DNA of 36,288 bases from an uncultured Prevotella sp. (GCA_944320255.1 CALUGU010000017.1:1-36288); one strand, 5' to 3'. Positions 16,942-25,613 are shown, counted from the first letter of the stretch. Notes: generated by a model from the sequence alone, not told the origin. Numbers and translations are program-made.

Positions 16942-17970
16942 ATGTTTTGCTTTAAATATGGATACATATTGGTGATCTTCGCCATCACACTGCCTATGGC
17001 CACCAACGCCCAGACTGACTCAACATCAGTCCGGAACGACTCATCGTCGGCCGAACCAGACATCACTGCCTTGTTCGAGAAAGAGACTGCAAGAAAAGTA
17101 AAGCTTGAGGAAAAACTCGACATAATGGTAGCCCGCAAAAAAGCACTTGAAAACAGGCTGGCCAACATCACCGCAAACTCGGCGAAAACCGAAAAGAAAG
17201 CGGCCTCGACGAAAAGGGAAATAGAAAAGCTAAAAAGCAAAAAGGCATACCTGCAACTGGCGCAACTAATAAAAAAACGCGACAGCCTAAGCGCAGCGGT
17301 AAAGGCAAAAACCGAAGCAGCCTCAAAAATAGAAACGGAGATAGCAGCCCTAAACGGAGACTTGGCTGAAAACAGTGAACGCATGGAAGAACTTGAAACG
17401 GTGAAAGAAAACGTTGGCAAAGACGTGATAACCAGTCACGAGGCCTACCTAAGCAAGCCTTTCAGCAAAATGGACTTGCAGGAGCTTGAACGGATTAAAG
17501 CGGAATGCAACCGCTACGCCGACAACAAGGACGTGAAAGCGTTTATGGCGAAAGTAGAACTGGCAACCGGCAATAAGCGCACATACGACAAAGCCACAAA
17601 TGCACTGGCAAGCAAATATAACGCCAATGCGGTAAATACAGCGGTAAGAGAACTGAAATCCATGAAAGGTTGCAATGAGGCGCAACTATCCGAAACTTCA
17701 AGAGCCATAGCTAAGCTGAAACAATACGGCCAATGCTTCAACACCGTCAGACAAATACTAAAATACTTCAACGAAAACAAGCGCACCAGCAGGTACACAA
17801 AATATGACTGGGAAATAGATCGAAGCAGCGCGGTAATGAAACAAGCCAGTGAAGCAGCCGAGCCCATACCCTACCTGAGAAAGGCTTGGAAACAATTCAT
17901 AAAGGCATTGAACCAAAACCCGAACGCACACCCGGACGTAGAAAAAGAAATATTAGGAGAAACGAGGTAA
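16942..17970 (+). CDS. Secreted coiled-coil protein B
   Basis: A 342-residue protein with signal peptide MFCFKYGYILVIFAITLP and likely cleavage near NAQ. Residues about 45-160 form a long lysine- and glutamate-rich coiled coil (KLEEKLDIMVARKKALENRL and similar), followed by a helical domain ending HPDVEKEILGETR. It has the same layout and length as the preceding protein, which starts only ten bases after that gene's stop, so the pair probably arose by tandem duplication. It is expected in the periplasm. Codon use is AT-rich and lysine is frequent. Function is unknown; a structural or tethering role alongside the membrane components is plausible. Confidence 0.75.
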   Translation: MFCFKYGYILVIFAITLPMATNAQTDSTSVRNDSSSAEPDITALFEKETARKVKLEEKLDIMVARKKALENRLANITANSAKTEKKAASTKREIEKLKSKKAYLQLAQLIKKRDSLSAAVKAKTEAASKIETEIAALNGDLAENSERMEELETVKENVGKDVITSHEAYLSKPFSKMDLQELERIKAECNRYADNKDVKAFMAKVELATGNKRTYDKATNALASKYNANAVNTAVRELKSMKGCNEAQLSETSRAIAKLKQYGQCFNTVRQILKYFNENKRTSRYTKYDWEIDRSSAVMKQASEAAEPIPYLRKAWKQFIKALNQNPNAHPDVEKEILGETR

Positions 17971-18070
17971 AAAACACTAACGATAAAAGAAACGGAGCAT
18001 ACAGATAAGCTGCCATTAAGCCTACACCTTAACGTCGCTCCAAAAGATTAACTCCATTAAAAAATGACAA

Positions 18071-19642
18071 ATGGAAAAGGTTTATTTCATATTCTATAAC
18101 GGCAAGCCACTGAAATCTGTCACTGATGTCAACGAGCAGGTGAAAGTCAAAACCGATGCTGATGACAAGTTTTACAATAATAAAGAGGTGTCTTTCACCA
18201 TACAGGAATTGGCAAACGGCAAGAAATTCGACGGCATTTCTTTCGACGCAGACAGCAACATTGTAAAAGTGGAACTGAAGGCCTTGCCGATAAGGAAACT
18301 ATACAATGTGCGAATAAAGCCGACAAGCAATGTTTCATTTTTCACACAAAAGGGAGCATTCAATGTTTACTTGAGAGGGCACAAACTGCTTCTTGATAAC
18401 GAACTGAACTTCGCTCTCACGGGCGAGGCTAATTTTTTTAACGTAAAAGACCTCACCGTTGAATACAACGGCGACAACAAGATAGTCGTGACAAAGGCGG
18501 AGCTTGACGGACAAACGCTCATTATAAATACACTTAGCACCACTACGCCCAACAGAGTGCCTGTGACTGAACAAAGAAAAAGCATAAAGGTCGGAGATTC
18601 ACTGCCATTCAAACAATGGACCGACGAAGTGAGAAAGACAACCCTCTATACGAACGAAAGTAAAGAGACTGAGCATACTGGACGTATTGTAAAATTAAGA
18701 TTCGTATTCTATAAGGAAACATTTGAAGAAAAGTTCGGGAAGAAGCACTCAAACTCTCAAATTCCAATAACTGCCAAGATAAAAAGCGGAGACAAATTGT
18801 TGAAGACGACAATAGATTTTCATACTTATACTTCAACGAAAACGGATAAAAAAGCAAACATACTTCAAAGCATCGTTCCCTTGCCATCAGACTGGAACAA
18901 CCATCTCTCCGTAGAAATCACCGACGGCAAAACCACCTATGCCACAAAAAAAATTGTCGATTTCAAAAACGGCGAAGCTATAGTACAATTCGACAATTTA
19001 GAGGAAAAGAAAAAAACAGTTAGAATTTCAAAACATGTATTGGCAGCTTTGGCACTTCTCATAGGCTTTACCTTCGGCAACTGTACAGGATGGTGGAGCG
19101 GCGGAACGACCAGCGACTCACAATACGCCCAAGAAACAGACACCACCCAATATGCCGACGAAGGAACGGCCACAGCCCAAGCCGACGAACGGATGGAATA
19201 CTTCAAAACGGTGCTGAACAACGATAACAAGGACTTATCGTTTGCACATGTGGCGGAACTTTACACCGAGTATTCAGCCGACGCAGAGGCGTTCAAGCAA
19301 GTGGACGCCGACTTTTGCAAAGTGATAGAGTCTTACCACAAGGTGCAAGAGGCGTTCGACAATATGGATGTCGATAACCTGGAGAAGTATGTTGAATACG
19401 GCAATAAGGAAATAAGGCTGTTTGAACAGCACAGGTTGCCAGTAGCCAAATATTTCCAAGGCAACGACAACGAAGGTCGTAGAACATACTTCATAACCAA
19501 CAAAGAGCGAATAAAGACATTCGCCGACTTTAACAGATTGGATGAAGGCTGGAAGAATGGACAAGAACAGAAAATCCATCACATCAAAGAAGTAAACAAA
19601 ATAATAAAATACAAAGAAGCAACAGAGAACCCATGGGAATAG
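18071..19642 (+). CDS. Single-span membrane protein, shorter paralogue
   Basis: A 523-residue protein equivalent to residues about 220-741 of the protein encoded at 12771, lacking that protein's first domain. The N-terminus (MEKVYFIFYNGKPLKSVTDV) aligns with its internal YTVYVNGRSFDTVTDV. One hydrophobic helix at about 322-338 ends GNCTGWWSGG. The C-terminal domain shares a 283-bp near-identical block with the longer gene, then the tails differ. No signal peptide; N-terminal part cytoplasmic and C-terminal part periplasmic is the likely arrangement. A 100-base gap precedes it, with no clear promoter. The two paralogues may form mixed oligomers through the identical C-terminal domain. Confidence 0.75.
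   Translation: MEKVYFIFYNGKPLKSVTDVNEQVKVKTDADDKFYNNKEVSFTIQELANGKKFDGISFDADSNIVKVELKALPIRKLYNVRIKPTSNVSFFTQKGAFNVYLRGHKLLLDNELNFALTGEANFFNVKDLTVEYNGDNKIVVTKAELDGQTLIINTLSTTTPNRVPVTEQRKSIKVGDSLPFKQWTDEVRKTTLYTNESKETEHTGRIVKLRFVFYKETFEEKFGKKHSNSQIPITAKIKSGDKLLKTTIDFHTYTSTKTDKKANILQSIVPLPSDWNNHLSVEITDGKTTYATKKIVDFKNGEAIVQFDNLEEKKKTVRISKHVLAALALLIGFTFGNCTGWWSGGTTSDSQYAQETDTTQYADEGTATAQADERMEYFKTVLNNDNKDLSFAHVAELYTEYSADAEAFKQVDADFCKVIESYHKVQEAFDNMDVDNLEKYVEYGNKEIRLFEQHRLPVAKYFQGNDNEGRRTYFITNKERIKTFADFNRLDEGWKNGQEQKIHHIKEVNKIIKYKEATENPWE
19278..19560 (+). repeat. 283-bp near-identical block, copy B
   Basis: Partner of 14596-14878, with a single substitution at 19507. It starts inside the codons for the C-terminal domain and ends just before the divergent tail of the shorter paralogue. 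Confidence 0.95.
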
Positions 19643-19666
19643 AACGGTGAATAAAAAACAACAAGT

Positions 19667-21442
19667 ATGGAAATAAGGAAAACAGGAGAAAAAGAAATAC
19701 ACGCTGTCAGAAAAGACAACCTGGGCGCATTGTACACTAAGTTAGACAAGATGCTCGGCGAGGAAAACCCGTTTGCCAAAGTCAACATCGGGGCTGGATA
19801 TTACTCGTGGTCAGACAACAGGCGACAATGGAAACAGATGGCTGCGGCAAGCGAAATAAAGCAGGAAGATATAGCCGACGCTTTAGCGCAGACACGCAAA
19901 AACGTTGCGTCAAAGATTGGTGAAAAGTCTGCTGAAGTATTGTTTACCGTACCTGACGAAAGTTATATTTATTACAATGACGACGACGGTGACATACGCA
20001 TATTGCTTACCGGTTGGGGCTTTGAAAAACCGGTAAACAGACATGGGAGCGCAGACATCATCAATCTTAAAAAGAAAAACCCTGTAAATATCTCATTTAT
20101 GTTCGACGGCGTAAGACTGCCCGGTTATGAGTTTGGCATAAAACTACGCAACCAGGTAAAACGCTTAAAAACAAATGATAACGGGACATACCATTTCGAC
20201 GACCTGAAACCAGGAGAACATTTCATCCTAATAAACATTAAAAATGGTATGGAAATGGAACTCAACGTCGAAGACGGAAAGACTGATTACGAATATGACG
20301 TAACGACATACTCCGAAATAAAAATCAGCACAAGCTATGACGGAACACCTCTGGTAGCCGAAGACGTAACTATAATTTATGGCGGCAAGACATACAAAGC
20401 CATCACTGACGCTGACGGCAAAACATCTGTCAACGTGCCATTCCACGCCGGAACGGGCTTCGCTGCAAAAATGCGCGAAGAAACAAAGACGGACATCATA
20501 AGCGAAGGCGGCAATGAAATCACATTCCATTTTGAGAAAGAAGTTCCACCCATTATAGAAGCCGACATCAACGTCAACGTCTGCGAGAACGGAGAATGTG
20601 TCGCCTCGCGTGAAATAACGATAACCTATGGCGGACAGACCTATTCAGGCATGACAGACGACAACGGAAGGTTCTGCCAGCACGTAGAACTCACACCGTC
20701 AAGTATGTGCAGCGTTATTGTGAACGGATATGAGACACAAGCCAAAGAGCTTACGAAAGGAACTAATGATTTCATATTCGATAAGACCATCATCCCGGAA
20801 AAACCAGAGACACAGACACCTCGCATCAAGGTGGAAGACGAAGAGGGACAGGCTGTGGCAGGTTATCCTATTTCAGTGGAAACAGACGGCGCTGTGGTAA
20901 ATTACGTTTCAGACAACAATGGTATGGTGACCCTGCCCGAAATGGAAAAAGGCATAGTCCTGAAAGTGACCGATGGCAACGACGCCGCAAACACGGCGGA
21001 ATACATATTGGACAAGGAAACGGAAGAATATGTATTCATCGTAAACACAGAAACGGAAGAAAAACGAACGGTCAAAGTAATGGTGCGCGACTATAAAAAC
21101 TTGCCTGTAAAATGCGAGCGGATCACTTTCAAGCAGGAAGAGACTGGCACGGAATTAGCCACCAAGCTTGACGAACACGGCGATACATACTTCGCCAAGG
21201 ACGCTTTGGAAACAGGCAAGCCTGTAACCGCATGCATAGAGGGCGGAGCAAAGAAATACATAACATTCACGCTTGAGGAAGACGAGGATGAATACCTGCT
21301 GAAAGAGAATGCCCCGAAGTCAAAATGGTGGATGATACTTGCAGAAATCCTCATCGTCGCTGCTACAGCCGCAGCTATGTGGCTGGTATGGCCTGCATTC
21401 GAGGACATCGCCCGTGAAATATTTTATGGGATTTACAATTAA
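19667..21442 (+). CDS. C-tail-anchored protein with beta-sandwich repeats
   Basis: A 591-residue protein. An N-terminal domain of about 130 residues (LYTKLDKMLGEENPF, then GAGYYSWSDNRRQW) is not recognised. It is followed by five or so repeats of CarboxypepD_reg/Cna-B-like type: VTIIYGGKTYKAITDADGKT, ITITYGGQTYSGMTDDNGRF, a third with PISVETDGAVVNYVSDNNGM, and weaker ones before and after. A single hydrophobic helix (about 554-577, WWMILAEILIVAATAAAMW) lies 14 residues from the end. There is no signal peptide, so the repeats should be cytoplasmic, which is unusual because such domains are normally extracytoplasmic. It may be an adaptor holding the soluble NTPases to the membrane. Repeat identification is by pattern only. 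Confidence 0.75.
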   Translation: MEIRKTGEKEIHAVRKDNLGALYTKLDKMLGEENPFAKVNIGAGYYSWSDNRRQWKQMAAASEIKQEDIADALAQTRKNVASKIGEKSAEVLFTVPDESYIYYNDDDGDIRILLTGWGFEKPVNRHGSADIINLKKKNPVNISFMFDGVRLPGYEFGIKLRNQVKRLKTNDNGTYHFDDLKPGEHFILINIKNGMEMELNVEDGKTDYEYDVTTYSEIKISTSYDGTPLVAEDVTIIYGGKTYKAITDADGKTSVNVPFHAGTGFAAKMREETKTDIISEGGNEITFHFEKEVPPIIEADINVNVCENGECVASREITITYGGQTYSGMTDDNGRFCQHVELTPSSMCSVIVNGYETQAKELTKGTNDFIFDKTIIPEKPETQTPRIKVEDEEGQAVAGYPISVETDGAVVNYVSDNNGMVTLPEMEKGIVLKVTDGNDAANTAEYILDKETEEYVFIVNTETEEKRTVKVMVRDYKNLPVKCERITFKQEETGTELATKLDEHGDTYFAKDALETGKPVTACIEGGAKKYITFTLEEDEDEYLLKENAPKSKWWMILAEILIVAATAAAMWLVWPAFEDIAREIFYGIYN

Positions 21443-21460
21443 CAAAAATAAAATAACAAT

Positions 21461-21733
21461 ATGACAGATCTTTTCATAATATTTTCAATGAGCTTGCTCA
21501 CATTTGCCTTATACGCATGGGACAAACATTTGGCTGTATTCGGCAAGACCCGCATTCCGGAATTCGTCCTGTTAGTATTTTCGTTCATCGGGGGGGCTTT
21601 CGGTGCGCTGTGCGCCATGGTATTGTTCAGGCACAAGACAAAGCATCTTACATTCAAAATCTGCGTTCCCTTGTTCCTGTTCTTGCAATTAGCGGCAGAC
21701 ATCTTATATAGGACAAAAATCATTGAGCTATGA
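21461..21733 (+). CDS. DUF1294 family small membrane protein
   Basis: A 90-residue protein with three hydrophobic segments and the DUF1294 pattern: AWDKHLAV, then RIPEFVLL, FIGGAFGALCAM and FRHKTKHLTF. Family members are small inner-membrane proteins of unknown function, sometimes fused to a cold-shock domain, which is absent here. It starts 18 bases after the beta-repeat protein, and its stop overlaps the next start in ATGA, so the two are translationally coupled. Confidence 0.85.
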   Translation: MTDLFIIFSMSLLTFALYAWDKHLAVFGKTRIPEFVLLVFSFIGGAFGALCAMVLFRHKTKHLTFKICVPLFLFLQLAADILYRTKIIEL

Positions 21734-22290
21734 AATTCTTAAAAACTATCTTAGTATCGGTTTACGTTATCTTGATAATCCTATTGATTTTGACAAACCT
21801 TAATCGTTGCGGCAGCAAAAGAATTGAAGAAAACATACAAGAACAGGAACTGCCGACAAAGCAAAGAGACAGCCAGCCTGTTGACACCGCAAAAATAATA
21901 AAACAAGCTGAAAAAACAGGTAAGAGCGGTAACCTAAAAGTAACGCTGATGTGGAATTTTCCAGGCGATATAGACCTTCATGCCAAACAGCCTAACGGTA
22001 AAGAAATATTTTACGACAAGAATGTTGACAGAACCACGGGCGGATTTCTTGACGTTGACAACAAAGAAGGAGGCTCAGGAGCTGCCGAAAACATTTATTG
22101 GGAAAATCCCCCGAAAGGCAGGTATGACATATCATTGGTTTATTACCAACCTGCGGAGAAATCAAAAATCGCAGGTGCAGGAACGTGTATGGTAGTGGTG
22201 TTCCAGCAAGGGCAAAAGCCGCAAACATTTGAAGTCGCGATGTCAAACGTCAAAGAACAGAAACACGTGACAACCATCGAAATAAATTGA
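21730..22290 (+). CDS. Membrane-anchored YfaP/DUF2135-like protein (last gene of the operon)
   Basis: A 186-residue protein. Residues about 5-27 are a signal anchor (FLKTILVSVYVILIILLIL) followed by NRCGSKR, so an alternative is a lipoprotein with the cysteine in NRCG, although the lipobox is poor. From about residue 72 the domain matches DUF2135/YfaP: LMWNFPGDIDLHAKQPNGKE, then GGFLDVDNKEG, then ENIYWENPPKGRYDISLVYY. This beta-sandwich domain is usually periplasmic or extracellular; its conserved aspartates suggest metal or ligand binding. The start overlaps the DUF1294 stop by four bases. A strong hairpin 40 bases after its stop probably ends the operon. Confidence 0.82.
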   Translation: MKFLKTILVSVYVILIILLILTNLNRCGSKRIEENIQEQELPTKQRDSQPVDTAKIIKQAEKTGKSGNLKVTLMWNFPGDIDLHAKQPNGKEIFYDKNVDRTTGGFLDVDNKEGGSGAAENIYWENPPKGRYDISLVYYQPAEKSKIAGAGTCMVVVFQQGQKPQTFEVAMSNVKEQKHVTTIEIN

Positions 22291-22329
22291 GCAGCCAAAA
22301 CCTTCTGAACACAAAGATTTAAAGACGTA

Positions 22330-22403
22330 GCAAAATGAGAGTGTGCCAAAATTATGGAGTTAACTACTGATGACTCCGTAATTTTGGCACACCCTCATTT
22401 TGC
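22330..22403 (+). terminator. Large hairpin after the operon, probable terminator
   Basis: Arms 22330-22360 and 22373-22403 (31 bases each) pair throughout, with two G-T wobbles, around a 12-base loop. The outer arm is GCAAAATGAG. A short T-rich run follows (CCTTTTTA near 22409). It lies 39 bases after the last stop of the operon. It could equally be a dispersed repeat that also serves as terminator. Confidence 0.65.
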
Positions 22404-22471
22404 ATTATAACCTTTTTAATCCAAATCGTTCATTAGACTTTATATGCATTTCGTGCTGCTGTCTGGTAGAT

Positions 22472-22524
22472 TGTTTCCGCTTTTGCCGAAATGTAACGAA
22501 AACATCGAGAAAAAGCGGGAAACA
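22472..22524. repeat. Second hairpin between the operon and metG
   Basis: TGTTTCCGCTTTT (22472-22484) faces AAAAGCGGGAAACA (22511-22524), with one unpaired base. It lies between the convergent operon and metG and may assist termination of the metG transcript. Nothing else is seen in 22404-22612. Confidence 0.45.
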
Positions 22525-22612
22525 AGATGACGGCAACAGTGTGGAAGAGCTGACCGTCAAGTGTAAATGTTTGGTTTGCGGTCTAATGATCGATTTGGGT
22601 TTATATATGGTG

Positions 22613-24661
22613 TCAGCACACCACGCTGCCGGGCTTCACGTCGGCGGAGGTGGTGATGACGCTCAGCCGGCCGTCGAAGTCTTCGGCGGAGAGTATCATG
22701 CCCTGGCTCTCTATGCCCTTGAGCTTGCGGGGGGCGAGGTTGGCCACGAAGCAGACGCGGCGGCCTACGAGGTCTTCGGGCTTGTAGTGCTTGGCTATAC
22801 CGCTGACGATGGTGCGGTCTTGGCCGCTGCCGTCGTCGATGGTGAACTTAAGCAGCTTGTCGGCCTTCTTCACCTTCTCGCAGGCCTTGACGAGGCCCAC
22901 GCGGACGTCTATCTTCTCGAAGTCGGCGAAGTCTATCACGGGCTTCACTTCCTTGGCCTTGTAGGCCGCGGCGGCGTTGGCCTTCTTTGTGGCTTCGAGC
23001 TTGTCGAGCTGGTATTGTATCACGTCGTCTTCGATTTTGGCGAAGAGCAGTTCCGGCTCGGCCAGCTGGTGGCCGGCGGGGAGCAGGTCGGTGGAGCCGA
23101 GCTGGTTCCAGTCGAAGCGGTCGATGTTGAGCATCCGCCTGAGGCGCGCGCTGCTGAAGGGTAGGAACGGCTCGAAGGCTATGGCCAGGTTGGCCACGAG
23201 CTGCAGGGAGATGTTGAGGATGGTCTCAACGCGGGCCATGTCGGTCTTGGCCACTTTCCACGGCTCAGTGTCGGCGATGTACTTGTTGCCGATGCGGGCG
23301 AGGTTCATGGCTTCCTTGATGGCGTCGCGGAACTTGAAGGCGTCGAGCAGTCGCTCCACCGAGGCCTTGACGTCATGGAACTCGGCGATGGCCGCGCGGT
23401 CGATGTCTTGCAGCTCGCCGCAGGCGGGCACCGTGCCGCCGAAGTATTTCTTGGTGAGTTGCAGGGCGCGGTTGACGAAGTTGCCGTAGATGCCCACCAG
23501 CTCGCTGTTGTTTCTTTCCTGGAAGTCTTTCCACGTAAAGTTGTTGTCCTTGGTCTCCGGGGCGTTGGCGGTGAGCACGTAGCGCAGCACGTCCTGCTTG
23601 CCGGGGAGTTCCCGGAGGTATTCGTGCAGCCAGACGGCCCAGTTGCGCGAGGTTGAGATTTTGTCGTTCTCAAGGTTGAGGAACTCGTTGGCGGGCACGT
23701 TGTCGGGCAGGATGTATCCGCCGTGGGCCTTGAGCATGGTGGGGAAGATGAGGCAGTGGAACACGATGTTGTCCTTGCCGATGAAGTGCACGAGGCGCGT
23801 CTGCGGGTCTTTCCACCACGTCTCCCACGTGTCGGGCAGCAGTTCCTGCGTGTTGGAGATGTAGCCGATGGGGGCGTCGAACCATACGTAGAGCACCTTG
23901 CCCTCGGCTCCCTCCACGGGCACGGGTATGCCCCAGTCGAGGTCGCGCGTCATGGCGCGGGGCTGGAGGTCCATGTCGAGCCACGACTTGCACTGTCCGT
24001 AGACGTTGGGCCGCCACTCCTTGTGGCCTTCGAGTATCCACTGCTTGAGCCAGTCCTGGTAGTCGTTGAGCGGCAGGTACCAGTTTTTCGTCTCCTTGAG
24101 CACGGGCTTCGAGCCGCTGATTGCGCTGACGGGGTTGATGAGTTCCGTGGGGTCGAGGTCAGAGCCGCACTTCTCGCACTGGTCGCCGTAGGCCTTGGGG
24201 TTGTGGCAGTGGGGGCACTCGCCTGTGATGTAGCGGTCGGCGAGGAACTGCTTGGCCTCCTCGTCGTAATACTGCATCGAGGTTTTCTCTACGAGCTTGC
24301 CCTCGTCGTAGAGTTTCTTGAAGAACTCCGACGCCACGCGGGCGTGGGTCTCCGACGTTGTGCGGCTGTAGATGTCGAACGAGATGCCGAAGTCCTCGAA
24401 GCTCTTCTTAATCATGGCGTGGTAGCGGTCAACCACCTGCTGGGGCGTCACGCCTTCCTTCTTGGCGCGTATGGTGATGGGCACTCCGTGCTCGTCGCTG
24501 CCGCAGATGAACTTGACGTCCTCGCCTTTGAGTCTCAGGTAGCGCACGTAGATGTCCGCCGGCACGTACACCCCGGCCAGGTGGCCGATGTGCACCCCGC
24601 CGTTGGCGTAAGGCAGGGCGGCGGTGACGGTGGTGCGCTTATAGTTTTTCTTTTCTTCCAT
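22613..24661 (-). CDS. metG: Methionyl-tRNA synthetase with C-terminal tRNA-binding domain
   Basis: A 682-residue class I synthetase that charges tRNA-Met in the cytoplasm. The HIGH motif is in [13 protein letters not shown] (His24 to His27). The zinc knuckle CPHCHNP followed by CEKCG is at about 150-170. The KMSKS loop appears as KISTS (Lys334 to Ser338). The last 105 residues or so ([20 protein letters not shown]) form the Trbp111/EMAP-II-like domain used for dimerisation and tRNA binding. Length is typical of Bacteroidales MetG. The gene is GC-rich, in contrast with the operon that ends 320 bases away on the opposite strand. A TACCTTTG promoter element lies about 50 bases upstream. Confidence 0.98.
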   Translation of the reverse strand: MEEKKNYKRTTVTAALPYANGGVHIGHLAGVYVPADIYVRYLRLKGEDVKFICGSDEHGVPITIRAKKEGVTPQQVVDRYHAMIKKSFEDFGISFDIYSRTTSETHARVASEFFKKLYDEGKLVEKTSMQYYDEEAKQFLADRYITGECPHCHNPKAYGDQCEKCGSDLDPTELINPVSAISGSKPVLKETKNWYLPLNDYQDWLKQWILEGHKEWRPNVYGQCKSWLDMDLQPRAMTRDLDWGIPVPVEGAEGKVLYVWFDAPIGYISNTQELLPDTWETWWKDPQTRLVHFIGKDNIVFHCLIFPTMLKAHGGYILPDNVPANEFLNLENDKISTSRNWAVWLHEYLRELPGKQDVLRYVLTANAPETKDNNFTWKDFQERNNSELVGIYGNFVNRALQLTKKYFGGTVPACGELQDIDRAAIAEFHDVKASVERLLDAFKFRDAIKEAMNLARIGNKYIADTEPWKVAKTDMARVETILNISLQLVANLAIAFEPFLPFSSARLRRMLNIDRFDWNQLGSTDLLPAGHQLAEPELLFAKIEDDVIQYQLDKLEATKKANAAAAYKAKEVKPVIDFADFEKIDVRVGLVKACEKVKKADKLLKFTIDDGSGQDRTIVSGIAKHYKPEDLVGRRVCFVANLAPRKLKGIESQGMILSAEDFDGRLSVITTSADVKPGSVVC

Positions 24662-24711
24662 AATCTTTGATAAAATAAGACGAATGGGCCTAATGGGCCT
24701 GATACACGCCG

Positions 24712-24719
24712 CAAAGGTA
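24712..24719 (-). promoter_or_regulatory. -7 promoter element of metG
   Basis: The minus strand reads TACCTTTG, an exact TAnnTTTG match, 51 bases before the metG start. The TTTG position upstream is occupied by the TTAAGAGTTAA repeat, so the -33 element is weak. Confidence 0.5.
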
Positions 24720-24727
24720 CGAAATAA

Positions 24728-24920
24728 TTAAGAGTTAAGAGTTAAGAATTAAGAAAATATGCCTTAGCTAATTAAAAGTTAAGAGTTAAGAATTAAGAGT
24801 TAAGAGTTAAGAGTTAAGAAAATATGCCTTATTGGATGTTCTCTTTTGTTTTTCCAACAAAGCATATTTTCTTAACTCTTAACTCTTAATTTTTAACTTT
24901 TAATTTTTAATTCTTAATTT
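24728..24920. repeat. GAGTTAA tandem repeats forming a long hairpin
   Basis: The spacer between metG and marC is filled with copies of AAGAGTTAAGAGTTAAG and AAGAAAATATGC. The arms of about 38-42 bases at 24795-24836 and 24853-24890 are reverse complements with two mismatches in the inner part, around a 16-base T-rich loop. An additional left copy (24728-24765) gives an alternative pairing partner for the same right arm. It probably terminates marC-side or metG-side transcripts, or is a short dispersed repeat family; no coding content. Confidence 0.75.
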
Positions 24921-25564
24921 ACAATGTTTCCCTCCCTGATAACGTCGATGAGTATCGGCTTCAGGCCGCCTACGAAGCACTCCACGGCGATGACCATCAG
25001 CAGCAGGCCCATGAGGCGCATCATGACGTTGTTGCCCGTCTCGCCGAGATAGGCCAGCAGGCGCGTGGAGGCGCGCAGTATGAAATATGTGAGGATGTAG
25101 ATGAAGGCTATCGAGCCTATCAGCACGCCCTTCATCGTGATGTCGTGGGCGTCGCTCATCAGCACTATGGCGTTGGCTATGGCGCCGGGGCCGCAGAGCA
25201 TCGGTATGCCCAGCGGCGTTATCGAGATGTCGTTGGCGTAGGTGCGTATCTCGTCGTCCTTCAGCTTCACGTGCGTGTAGCGCGCTTGCAGCATGTCGTA
25301 GCCTATCTTGAAGATTATCACGCCGCCGGCTATGCGGAAGCCGTTGGTGGATATGCCGAAGAACATGAAGATGAACTGCCCGGCGAACACGAAGACTATC
25401 AGGATGAGGAAGGCCGTTATCGTGGCGCGCTTGACGATGAAGCGGCGCTCCTTCTCGCTCATGCCCTGTGTCATGGTGAGGAACACGGGCATCGTGCCCA
25501 GCGGGTTGGCGAGCGTGAAAATCGACGTGAGGCACAGCAGCGCGTAAGGCAGAAGTTCGTCCAT
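24914..25564 (-). CDS. MarC family integral membrane protein
   Basis: A 216-residue protein with six hydrophobic helices. Conserved MarC/YhgN features are FTLANPLGTMPVFL near the N-terminus, FRIAGGVIIFKIGYDML in the middle and the second half-repeat TPLGIPMLCGPGAIANAIVL. The family is widespread, was once linked to multiple antibiotic resistance (a link later withdrawn), and has no agreed function; transport of small molecules is suspected. The final codons and stop lie in the AT-rich repeat region (EGNIVN then TAA). It is a single gene with a TATCTTTG promoter element about 50 bases upstream. Confidence 0.92.
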   Translation of the reverse strand: MDELLPYALLCLTSIFTLANPLGTMPVFLTMTQGMSEKERRFIVKRATITAFLILIVFVFAGQFIFMFFGISTNGFRIAGGVIIFKIGYDMLQARYTHVKLKDDEIRTYANDISITPLGIPMLCGPGAIANAIVLMSDAHDITMKGVLIGSIAFIYILTYFILRASTRLLAYLGETGNNVMMRLMGLLLMVIAVECFVGGLKPILIDVIREGNIVN

Positions 25565-25613
25565 AGTAATACGGTTTCAGGTTGTTGGATGTTGTTTGTA
25601 ATGTTTCAGGCTG

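Noticed and set aside
22400-24670. Long plus-strand open frames opposite metG (254 and 315 codons and others).
   Set aside because: They mirror a certain metG gene, have Val/Ala/His-rich composition produced by the antisense of GC-rich codons and match no family.
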